Shown here in pieces: positions 26,953 to 38,895 of a DNA stretch of 64,000 bases. The DNA lies in contig CAJNYU010004256.1 in assembly GCA_905331475.1 (NCBI GenBank), positions 124,001 to 188,000 on the forward strand, read 5' to 3'. The notes under the pieces are model-generated. The model made no database searches. It was not told where the DNA came from and saw only the letters and a list, made by a program, of their open reading frames with translations. Source of the stretch: Rotaria socialis. Taxonomy: Eukaryota > Rotifera > Eurotatoria > Philodinida > Philodinidae. Each line of letters starts with the position of its first letter. Within the stretch, counting starts at the first letter, position 1. A program made the translations under genes and the position numbers.

Positions 26953-29900
26953 AATCGACAAGGTTTTTTTGTCTTATCCTTTGCTTCAAAGTAGTTGTTA
27001 TTCACAAAATCATAATGATCTGAAAGAAGAAAAAAAAATCATAGATATTGAGTAATAAATATGGTATGACTTATTTCTATTCATTATGAAATACTAAGAT
27101 AATGAAATACAAATGATATAAAAGCAAACACTGATAAGGATAGTATGGAAGCAATTGATTTATTCGAATATGAATACCATTATAAATGTAAACGATAATT
27201 TAACGCATAAAAGTTCACGCGTTTCTTATTTAACGATACTATGAGTCAGCAGCCTCACGATAAATGACACATTGAATTAGTCATTGAAAATGATTAATAC
27301 AATAAAAATAATAATGCCAACTCATTTAAATTACTGATAGTAAAACAAAAGGAAAGTTTACTTCGTTGGGAAAAGGATAGTACCATCGTGGAAAAAAAGT
27401 ACAAAACTTAGTGTAAATGCCAACATCTATGCTCTAACGAGTACTACTCTTCATATTGCGATTCTATTTAAAAAAAATGCTAAAACAATATATTACCCAG
27501 TAAAATTGTGTGATCAATGTGCCTCTATACTCCAAAGCGCCTTTTATTATTGAAGTGAGATACTTAGACCACTAAAATTATTATAGCAGTTTTTTTTAAA
27601 GCGAAGTTAATTTATGAGCATGTCCTTGATCAATAGTTTTATAGACTGGATTCAAACTTTTAGATGTTATCTAGGTAGTTTTGAACCATGTATTAAAGAG
27701 AAAACTATCTACTATGATGGATCTAAGACGGCACATACTACTAATAATGATGATGATTTGTTAGTTGACTTTATGGAATAAGAAGAAAGCACTGCAAATG
27801 CTCATAAATTACCACTCAGACCAACAAACTCATATACGACAACAAGAAAGAAAAAAAAAGAAAGGCATGCACTAGTGTAGATTTTCAGAAAGAAGAGTTG
27901 TGAAGAGAGAAAAAAAAGAAAGCATAGGTACATAGCTCAATTGAATAGCTCAGTAGATTGCTAGACATTATTTTCTTATCAATTTATCATATACGTCTAA
28001 TTTTAGACATAGCACATGCCTGACTATTGTCCTAGATAACTTTTATAGCTTTTCCTTAAATATTTATTATATTTTCTATTAAAATCTCAGATTTTCCGAA
28101 TATATATATATGTATGTATATAAATGCAAAGACTTTCAATGATGATGTATTTTTCATTTACATTAATTTACTAAGAGAATGAATTATAAAAGCTTTTGCC
28201 ATTCTGGTGAATTACTTCTTTGCTTCTTCCAACTCATCATTTCTTTTTATTTTTCTTTACTTTTAATGCAACTCATCTTTCTCTAGTGTTTTCTTGGATA
28301 TACTTATTACAAAAGACATGCTTTCAAGTGAAATTGTCGTAAGAATAACATTTCTGATGTTTTTATCTTAGTAAATCATTATTTCTTTCAATATATAATT
28401 TGACCACATCATTCAACAAAACCCGACGAATTTTTCTGAAATTTTTATACTGAAATGATAACTGATGATATATTTTACAATAGCAGTATTTAATGAATGT
28501 TGAAGTCGTTAGGCGATGCCTATAAATGGTTATAAATGTTTATATTTATCTTTTTATTTATTTCTTACTAAACCCCCCCCCATAATAAAAGACCCCGGGT
28601 CTTCTATTATGGTCCAGCAAACTTTTGTAAATTTTTTCCATTTTAGCTGGTGAAAAAACAAAATTCCTATGGAGGAATTCTCTGGAGGGGTCTTCTAATA
28701 TGGGGGGATCTTCTAATATGGGGGGGGGGGTTTACTTAGTTTGCAACATATGAAAATTTGCTACAAGCAATCAGACGTATCGACTTTTACTATGCCAAAA
28801 TGATCTTTGAAAACGATCATGTTTTTGACAATGATGAGATTGAATTAGAAGTTGTCATGTTTATTATAAAAATTTAATTTACAAAATGATATTTTTGAGT
28901 AAATGCTTCGCTTTTCTTTGTTGTTGGTTTCTTTCACCGAGAATATTAAATGTGCATTTAAAATATAAATATTCCTAGTAGAAATAGTAGAAATCTGATA
29001 ACAATACAACATTTAGTGGTTGAATATTCTAGCATAGTAAAGTTGAAATACAATCATGTAAATCATAAAGATGCTAGGAATTTTCCAACGTAGCCAGTCC
29101 CATTTAACAGTAAAATTTCTTTCGTTTGATATCATATATCATTTATTTATGTTTCTTTTTAAATTAGAACAGTATTGTTGTATAATGACCGACAGAATAT
29201 CTTAAAAATTTCATTTCAAATATCTGATCACATACCACGGACGATTGATATTTTGTTAACTTAATGTCGCTAAGATTTGTATATATTTCTCTATGACGCA
29301 TTCATTGAAACGCTTAGGCTGTTTTGGAAAATTTGAATCTGTGATGTGACATCCATATTAGATTATGATGCAGTAAAATTAGTCAATATTAATCTGGTTC
29401 TGTCATCAAAGAAAAGAAGACTCATTGATACAGGAAATGATTGGTAAAAATTTTTGGATGATTTATCGTTCCATCTTCGATTTACCGCGAGAAGACCTTC
29501 CACATGTCATATCAATTCATTTGAAATGAATAGATTGAAGGATTCAGTAGAGAAATGTATTGCTTCAATTAGAAAATTTTCACAAAGGAAAATCTAAGCA
29601 TAAAACAAGGGAACTCTTGTATTTGTTTGCCACTGTTTCTTTTGCAAATGCGAGTTCATGAATCTGAGAGTATCTGCCATAGACCCGTACAATAGTAGAA
29701 CGTTGTTTGAAAAAGAAGTTATTTACAATTGATATTTTGTTAGTTCACCTTCTTAGACTGGATTCAGCATGGGTTCAATGAAAGGCAGGGGCATCTATCG
29801 AAATAAATGGAAACAACTTTTAGTCGTAGGAAAATATGTTAAATCTTACATTGAACCGTTTAAAAAATTAATACGTAGTAAATGATTGAATAATTTAATA

Positions 29901-30183
29901 CAGTAATAATAGTTTTAATTTAAATTGACTGATCATTTGAATATAATAAAGTGAATAACCGGCACATAGAAAGAATTCGAAATCGAATACAAAGACTTAA
30001 CTAAACAGAGAATCAACTATTTATTCGAACAGTGTCGCGTCATTATTTAAACAACGAAAAGAAATAGACAAACGTTATTTCACATCAAACTATCGTTCAT
30101 TTTTAGATTAGGTGCAACGATACACATTTATCATATTGTTATAGTTGCTTCTAAACGCTATTTTCACAGAAGACGTCGTTTGT
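26953..30183. other. Divergent intergenic region, Rap1GAP to TOP2
   Basis: 3.2 kb lies between the divergent starts of Rap1GAP (-) and topoisomerase II (+). The distinct content is the foldback repeat with C and G runs at 28567-28740. The rest is AT-rich with no coding signal. A TTTTCACAG acceptor-like site just before the TOP2 start suggests a 5'UTR intron there. Confidence 0.6.
28567..28740. repeat. Foldback repeat with C9/G10 runs and repeated 17-mer
   Basis: The left end ACTAAACCCCCCCCC is echoed inverted on the right by a ten-G run followed by TTTACTTAGT. A unit close to GGGGTCTTCTAATATGG occurs four times: forward as CCATAATAAAAGACCCC at 28580-28596, and inverted at about 28596-28612, 28687-28703 and 28707-28722. 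The first two form a near-perfect 33-bp palindrome centred on CCCGGG. No target-site duplication is clear. It may be a small foldback transposon remnant. Confidence 0.7.
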
Positions 30184-33100
30184 ATGATGGCTTCTTCAAT
30201 GAATAAATCTATTAGCGATGCACCAAATAAGGGTGAAGAAACCTATCAACTTCTCGAACAACTTGATCACATTCTTAAACGACCTGAAACATATATTGGT
30301 TCAAATAAACCATGCCAAGAAGTAATATGATTATGTCATATTTCTGTATGTTTATTCTACAATTTTTATTTCTTACAGGAAATGTGGATTCTTGATGAAA
30401 AAGGAGAAGAAGGCCCGAGAATTGTCAAAAAGGAAATTACCTATGTACCGGGCCTCTACAAAATTTTCGATGAAATTCTTGGTAAAAACCAGCCAATTTA
30501 TTTGAATTTATCCTACTGAGATTCTTTCTATTTCATCTAGTGAATGCGGCTGACAATAAACAACGTGACACAACAATGACATCAATTGATGTTGATATCA
30601 ATCAGTAAGATTTTCTTTACAACAAAAACGACTAAAAATGAACTCTTGCACACACATCATTTTGTTTAGAGAAAAAGGTGAAATAAAAATTTGTAATGAT
30701 GGTCGTGGTATTCCTGTTCGTAAATGGGCACAAGATGAATCCATCTACATTCCAACATTAATTTTTGGCAAACTACTCACATCAGATAACTTCAATGATG
30801 ACAACAAACGAATTACTGGTATTTCTTGAACTCATCGAAAAATCAGTTTTTCAAAATTTTCATTTACTATAGGTGGTCGAAATGGTTATGGTGCCAAAGT
30901 AACAAATATTTTTAGTAAAAAATTTACTATTGAAACATGTTCAAAAGAGTATAAAAAGTTATTTAAACAAGTAGGCTTGATTTCTGAATTTTTATCATGA
31001 AAATATATGAGAAATATTATTCATATTTACCTTAGACGTGGACAAATAATATGCGTGATCCACAAGATGCCATCGTAACTAAAACAAGTGATAATCCAAA
31101 AGAATTTACTCGCATAACATTTGTACCCGATTTAAAACGATTTCAAATGGACAAATTCGATGATGATCTTGTTGCATTATTCAAAAGACGTGCTTATGAT
31201 GTAGCTGTATCAACTGGTTGTAAAGTAACACTCAATGGCAAACGTATTCCAGTATGTGATTTTTTTGTCTTTTCGATTCCTAAAACTATTTTCGTGTTTG
31301 TAATAAATAGGTAAAAAATATGAAAGATTATATGTTAATGTATATTGAAGCAACAGAAAAAGAAATTGCTTATAAAAAAGTGAGTGAACGTTGGGAAATT
31401 GGTGTTGCAAAAAATGATCATAATAATGGTTTTACACAAGTTAGCTTTGTTAATTCAATTTTAACTTCGGAAGGTGGTAAGCATGTTGATTATATAACAG
31501 AACAAATCTGTCCAAAACTTATTGAACACATCAAAAAGAAAAGTAAAGCCGCTGGAGAAAATCTTAAGCCGATGCAAGTTAAATCCCATTTATTTGTCTT
31601 TGTTAATTGTTTAATTGAAAATCCGGAATTCGAATCACAAGCAAAAAAACAATTAGCAACTGAACGTAAACATTTTGGTTCCACATGTTCATTGAAAGAC
31701 GATGAAAACTTTTTAAAAGATATTCTTAAAAAAACTGGTATTGTTGAGTCAGTTATCAATTGGCTTGAACATCGGCAAGATGCAAAACTACAAAAACAAA
31801 GTGGAACAAAAACATCGAAATTAAAAGGCATACCAAAATTAGATGATGCAAATGATGCTGGAACAAAAAATTCTCAATATTGTACATTAATTGTAACTGA
31901 AGGAGATTCAGCCAAAGCACTTGCAGTAGCTGGCCTTGGTGTTATTGGTAAGAAAGATAAAAGAAGAAAAACATAGTTTTAATCTAAATTTTGTCTCTTC
32001 ATAGGTCGTGATCGTTATGGTGTCTATCCGTTAAAAGGTAAAATGTTAAATGTTCGAGAAGCAACAACTAAAAAAATGACCGAAAATAGTGAAGTTTCAC
32101 AGCTAGTTAAAATTCTTGGTTTAAATTATGGTGAAAAATATGCAAATAAAAATGATATAACTAAATTACGTTATGGAAAACTAATGATTATGGCTGATCA
32201 AGATCAAGATGGCAGTCATATTAAAGGTCTTGTGATCAATTTTATACATTATAAATGGCCAAATTTACTCAAACATGATTATATTGAAGTATTTATTACA
32301 CCAATTTTAAAGGTAAGCAAGTATTTAACTTGAACAACTAGAAAAACTATGTTATAGATACATAAAGGTTACTTTTGTTTTATTACGATGTACTGTGTAG
32401 TTATCAACGTGCTATTAGTTGAGAAACAATCAAATGTATCCTGTTGTGTATATCATGTAGCAGTAGTAATCATTTTTCATGCTCATACCATATCAAAAGT
32501 GTTACGATCTATATTGATATTTGCTGGTGCTTTATGAAGTTTTTGACATGAACATTTTCATTCATACAACAAAACCATCAGAATTATTCTGAAATTTTCT
32601 TGAGATAAAAAAATTAAACTCTATCATTGATGAGTTCATCATAGAAATTGAAAATTTTCTGCTTACAATTCTATTACGTGGAAGAGTAGTCGACAAACGA
32701 GCCGAAGCTCTGATAAATTTCAGAGTGAGATAAAATATTGTTTGATTAGACTTTAATCATTAGAGCCAAAATTAAAGTCTATGATATTGTTTATGTTTAA
32801 TTAAGCAGTTATGTAGGAAGCTATTAAAGTAAAACTTTTTGAAAGCTTTTCTAAATATAGAAATATGATTATTTAACAAATGCGTATATATGTCCCAGGT
32901 CAATCTAGGATTGACTGTAACTAAAATTTTTCCAGTTAGACATATGGTTTTTCACTAAGTGAGTGATATATACGTATATATATATATTAGACATATTCAA
33001 ATATTGGAGAGAATAATGAAAACAAATCATAGATTACGAATAAGATGTATGCTGATGCTTAAACAAAAGTAAAAAAATTCTAATTTTTCAGTGAATTATT

Positions 33101-36100
33101 GATGAAAGATAAGCTTTGTTGGTCCGTGCCACTTTTGTATCACATAAATGCATTTGTTTACAGTAGATTCTTTTGGATGAGATACCGATGAGCACTGCAT
33201 TAAAACTATATATTTTGAGACGTTATCAAGATGTGTATTATTGAGGTAAATGAGAAAATAAACATCACCCAGTGTGCTTGTACAAGAAATTAATTTTTCT
33301 GCTCGACATATTATCATAAAAAGGATTCTTTTCTTAAGAAATATGTAACAATAAAAAGATGCATTGTCGTCTATTCACTATATTTCTGAGTATATTGGTT
33401 TTTACTATGTTCTGCTATTGATTTAATGGAGATCAGCTGTAATTGTAGTTCTTAATATTTTATCTTAGTTTGACCTGAAAACATTTTTAAAATCTGAGAA
33501 TGAACTAGACCTAAGTCGGATTGGCCTGATGATTTCAAGTCAGTTTCGAGATTGATCTACGACATAGACATGTATAAAAAATATTTTCCTAGAGTTCTTA
33601 TATGACTCTCAATTCTCGATGTATGCTTTAAAATATATATTATTTTTAGGTTACCAAAGGTAATGATGTAATTCCATTTTATTCTATGCCTGAATTCGAA
33701 CAATGGCAATCGTCAACACCGAATTGGCAAAAATGGAAATGCAAATACTACAAAGGTTTTCCTCTCTGTTCCCTATTCCAAATACTTTCATAAATGCATA
33801 TTTATTGTAAAATCTCAGGTTTGGGTACATCTACAGCTAAAGAAGCAAAAGAATATTTTTCTAATATGGAGCGGCATCGTATTTTATTTAAATATGATTC
33901 AATTAAAGATGATCTAGCTATTCAATTAGCATTTAATAGTGCTCTAAGTGACGATCGTAAAGATTGGATAAAATGGCATACAGAAGATGTTAATCAAAGA
34001 CGTGAACAAAATTTACCAGCCGATTATTTATATAAAAAAGATACGAAACAAATTAATTTTAATGATTTCATTAACAAAGAGCTTGTTCTTTTTTCCAAAT
34101 CAAGTACAGAACGTGCAATTCCAAGTATTATGGTAAAAGCATCATTAAAAATTAAAAGACTCTTTTTCTCAAATTATTCTTTTCTTCTTTTCAAGGATGG
34201 CTTCAAACCAGGTCAACGTAAAATCATGTTCGTTTGTTTTACAAAAAATTTAATACGCGAAATAAAAGTAGCACAATTAGGCGGTAAAGTAGCCGAAAAT
34301 TCTGCTTATCATCATGGTGAACAATCTTTAACAAATACCATTGTTGGTCTCGCACAGAATTTTGTTGGTTCAAATAATATTAATTTTCTTGTACCAGCTG
34401 GTCAATTCGGCACACGTTTACATGGTGGCAGTGATGCAGCTTCAGCACGTTATATTTTTACTCGACTTAGGTAAGAAAAACGTATACATTACCATATACA
34501 TAATCTATGCTTATTTGATTTTTGCAGTACACTTGCTTTATCATTGTTTATTAAAAATGATGAACCATTATTAACATATTTAAATGAAGATGGTATGAGT
34601 ATTGAACCTGAATGGTATTGCCCAATAATTCCTACTATTCTTGTGAATGGTGCGAATGGCGTTGGTACTGGCTATTCAACTGATATACCATCCTATAATC
34701 CATTAACGTTAAGTAATAATATGAAGTATTATATTCGTCAAGAACGTGAACGACAACGTCAATTAAATGATCCAACGGCTACACCAAAACAGTACCCGGA
34801 TGTGGTTAGATTAGAAGAATTAGTTCCATGGTATAAAAATTTCACCGGTGAAATTAGATTATTAGATAATGATCGTACACGTGGTGTTATTAATGGTGTT
34901 TGTGCTAAACTTGATGAAACATCTATTGAAATAACTGATTTACCGATCGGTACTTGGACACAAAACTACAAGGAAAATGTTCTTGAAACAATGCTTCATC
35001 CAAAACGAAATGATATTGTCCCAAGTATTCTTGATTATAAAGGTAATTTTATATGAGATACATATCATTGGTTGATTCAGATTTAGTCTATTTTGTTTTC
35101 AATCTATAATTATTCTCCTAGTAAAAACAAACAGTTTCTATCAAACATTTTTTGCACTCATCTGAAAAAAGAAAAATAGAGTCATTTTCTGTTAGAAATT
35201 TAAAAATCAATCTGATAACAAAAGCAGTTTATTATCAATAAAATAACTTTCTAAAATTTATTCTTGTTTGCTTTCTTTCTTTCTTTCTGTCTTCTAATCA
35301 GAATACCATACTGATACGACTGTTCGTTTTGTTGTCAAATTATCACCAGCACAATTTGTTAAATTTAATGAAGGTGGTCTTCATAAAAGTTTTCGTTTAC
35401 AAGAAACATTTAAATTAACAAATATGGTTCTTTTTGATCATCACGGTATCTTACATCGTTACAAAAGTCCTGAAGAAATTTGTCAAGAGTTCTTTATGGT
35501 TCGTCTTAAAATGTATGTTAAACGAAAAGAATATATGGTTGGAACATTACAATCACAATGTTTAAAACTAGATAATATAGCACGATTTATTAAAGAAAAA
35601 ATCGAAAATCTCATTAGTGTTGAAAACAAAAAGATAAGCGCAGTCGTTGACATGCTTATTGAACGTAAATATGATCGAGATCCAGAAAAGGTTTGGCGTG
35701 AAGAAGCAAAAAAAAAGGTAAATTAGAAAAAAAAGTGTTTCTAATATTTCCTCAACGATTCATTTATTTAGTTTGCTGTTGATATTCAAGCAAATAATTC
35801 AAATGATAATCAAGATCCATCAGATGATCGGCGACAAAATGCTGACGACAACGACGAAGATGATGAAAATGACGACGATGAAAATACGAGTAAAAAAGCA
35901 AAAGCAACTACAGTGGCAACGGCAAATAAAGTCGATACAACTTATTATGATTATTTGATTAATATGTCATTGCGTAATTTAACAAAAGAGCGACGAAATG
36001 ATATTCTTAAAGAGCAACAAGAAAAGCATGAAAAACTTGAAGCTTTACAAAAGAAAAGTCCTGAAGATTTATACGATGATGACCTTAGCAATTTTGAAGC

Positions 36101-38525
36101 TGAATATCACAAAGTAAGTTTTCATTTTTAATCTATGCGCATCCATGTTTTTTAGCGATTTAATTTTTTTCATTACAAGTTTTCCTCTTACACGAAAGAA
36201 TATTACATGTATAATTGATCATCCTTTACTATAGTTAGAGAACATGAAAGTCACCCTATGTGAAGCTCCTTTTCCTCTTAAAACTAATCGGAAAAGTATT
36301 TGTAACTGTTCAGTACAATAAGCGAGATCCTTAAAAAAAAATCTAATACAGTGCTGAGATAATGTGTAATAGTCTCTCGATAATCTTTGGAAATTTTTGT
36401 TGTTAAAGATTTCTATGAACTAATCAGAATGTGCTATAAGTTTAATATCTATATGATCAGCAAAAAATGATCAGGTGAACTATCAACTTGATAAAGAAAA
36501 GATTAAAAATTAGATCTGCCTGCTACTATGAATTACATTGTGGTGTTGGACTACCATAATTTGAATGATTGTACTTCTGGAAGAATTACATAAGCAAATG
36601 ATATATATTCATAAGTCAAAACCATTTCTCAACGTTACCTCATATACGAATATGACTGAAGTTTAGAGAGAAAAAATGCCTTCAAATTCTATCCAACATT
36701 AGAATATTCAACGAAAGATATTAAAGACACTTTAGAGAATGTATGCAATACTTTACCAACTCTTCTTAGTTTTTACCTAATTGAACAGAAGAGTATTTTT
36801 TTGCTAATGAGTGTTCACTTTCGTGTTCAAACGAACTCTAATACTTAGCAACGAACTATAATCACCAGTAACATATAGATTCTTCTGTAGTGTTCTTGCC
36901 ACTGACTGAAAGTATAAAAATAATAATTGAACTTAATTGAAGTAACTCATGATGAACAAAGTAGTTAACAGAAATAGAATACCACAATCATTCTAGTAAA
37001 TAATAGTCACTTCATGTTTGAGGATGGTACTCGTCAAACAGCACGTGTTCTTTACATTACAGTTTTCAAAGTGCTCTTCTGACAGAGATAGTCTTATTTA
37101 AACAATATAATTGTTGAAGAGTAAATACTGCAAGCAAAAGTTGTTTTCTCATCAGTAATCAATTTTCTAATATTTAGGTAATGGAAAAAGAGCGCGTTGA
37201 TGAAATGTCTGAAGTAGCTCATTATACAACCAAAAAAGTTGGCGGTACCACTGCTAATGATGGTAAAGGTCGTAAAAAGCCAGCAACTAAACCACAACGG
37301 GCTGAAACAAAACCTGCTCCACATGGTCAACGTGTTCAACCAATTATTGATCCAGCATTTATCAAAAAAGTTAACGAAGAAATTATGAAACGTAGTCGAG
37401 TATGTTTTAGATATTTTTAATTTAACTTTTAGTTGATTGAAAAGTTTATCGAAAACAAAACAATAAATTTTAATTTAGGAAGAAAAAACTATTGTTGATA
37501 AACGATCAATTATTGAATACCTAGTGAAAGAAGGTGTCACATCTCAAGAAATAACTGAAATCATGCAAACACGTTGTAAAGAAAAAAAACGCATCGGTAA
37601 TGCTACAGGTTTGAACATATTATTTTCTTTTCACAAAGTAAATATTTAAATTGATTTTCAATAGAAAAGAAATCCAGTGAAACTACAAAAGAAAAGAAAA
37701 TGAACGATGCCATGGATGACAATAGCAATACATCAATAATTTCAATTGATGGAAAAGATAACACTGAAAATGTCAAAGAAGAAACATCACCGAAACGTAA
37801 TGCAAAACGTACAGCAAAAGCAAAAGTCCTTAAGTATGGTAGTGACGAAGATAGTAATGAAAACCAAGAAAATATGGATGACGACGATAATGATGATGAT
37901 GCATCAGATTATGCTGGTAGTGATTCTGATACGGAAAAGAAAATTGAAAAACGAAAACCAAAATCAAAGCCAAAACCAAAATCAAAAGTATCAATAATTT
38001 GTTGCTTGATAAAGTTGAAAAAAATATAAATTTTCTATATGTTTAGTCACCCGAGACACAAAATGCATTAACTGTTCTCATGCAAAATCGACAATCAAAT
38101 AATGAAAATAAAACCGAAAAGCCCAAAAAACCTCGAGTAAAATCAAAATTGAGTATATTTACTTTTCTTATTACTCGAATTATTCTAGGCTAAAAAAGAA
38201 GTCGATGTTGGAACAAAGAAAGAAACTGTTAAAAAAGAGACGAAAACAGCAAAACGACCCAAACCAGTAGTTGTAAGTTTTGACCAATTGACGAGCAACA
38301 GAAGTATTTTATCGTTTGTGATATTTTTAGGAGAGTGATGATGATGACATTGCCATTGTTTCAACATCACCTAATACAACAAAAAAAGTAATTGAATGTT
38401 TTTAATATGTGTTGTTCTTAGTTTTCTTTTCAATGAGTTCAATGTTTATTCTTAAGGCTCGTACACAACGTGATGGTGGTGCCAAAAAGAATTATCATAT
38501 TTCAGATGATGACGATTTCAATTAG
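30184..38525 (+). CDS. TOP2A: DNA topoisomerase II (nuclear, type IIA)
   Basis: Topoisomerase II passes one duplex through a transient break in another and is needed for chromosome segregation. I place 21 exons: 30184-30321, 30379-30481, 30541-30604, 30670-30818, 30873-30970, 31036-31251, 31311-31947, 32005-32312, 33650-33755, 33819-34132, 34196-34470, 34528-35042, 35302-35717, 35772-36113, 37178-37399, 37479-37608, 37665-37987, 38047-38136, 38189-38272, 38331-38387, 38457-38525. They close in frame at 1551 residues (human TOP2A 1531). The GHKL ATPase has DEILVNAADNKQRD, NDGRGIPV and GGRNGYGAK. The TOPRIM domain has TLIVTEGDSAKALA and MADQDQDGSHIKG with its metal-binding acidic residues. The winged-helix domain carries the active-site Tyr in ASARYIFTRL. 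The C-terminus is Lys/Asp/Glu-rich, typical of the divergent regulatory tail. It converges with the TASK channel gene 370 nt downstream. Confidence 0.98.
32313..33649 (+). other. 1.3 kb TOP2 intron
   Basis: This intron splits the TOPRIM region between ITPILK and VTKGND. It is AT-rich with a TA-rich patch near 32970-32990. I see no gene or element inside. Confidence 0.7.
36114..37177 (+). other. 1.1 kb TOP2 intron
   Basis: This intron lies between EAEYHK and VMEKERVDEM in the coiled-coil and C-terminal region. It has a GTAAGT donor and a TATTTAG acceptor. There is no embedded feature that I can support. Confidence 0.7.
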
Positions 38526-38895
38526 ACATTCTTAGCTTTTATTATGCAAATATTTAACTTATGTTAGATTTGTCAGATAAGCGAACAAAATTATATGTCT
38601 GAATTTCTTATGTTATTTTCTTTTTATGTTTAATATTCATTTGCTTCTTTTCTCGATGTTCTTATTTCTATATGTGTTTATATGTAATTCTATTTTCTTC
38701 TTCAATGATAATGAAAATGAAACAAAAATATGTTCATTTTACATAATGAGAGAACATACAAATCAAAAGACCAGAAAAATAAATTAGAAAAAAGAGACAA
38801 TGAGACAGAAAGAGGTTTTCGTTTTAAACAAAAGAAAAAAAGGCAAACGAAAGTAAATAGAAACGATCGAAATTCATTTCATTCAAACGAATAGA
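38526..38895. other. Convergent 3' spacer between TOP2 and the TASK channel
   Basis: A 370-nt spacer between two convergent stop codons must hold both 3'UTRs. AATAAA-like sequence near 38777 could serve the plus strand. Nothing else is seen. Confidence 0.6.

Noticed and set aside
31490..31831. 113-codon minus-strand frame
   Set aside because: Antisense of TOP2 exon 7.
38136..38160. TOP2 donor at GTATAT (38153) instead of 38137
   Set aside because: Using it puts a TAA immediately after the join with the exon at 38189; the GTAAAA donor after CGA keeps the frame.
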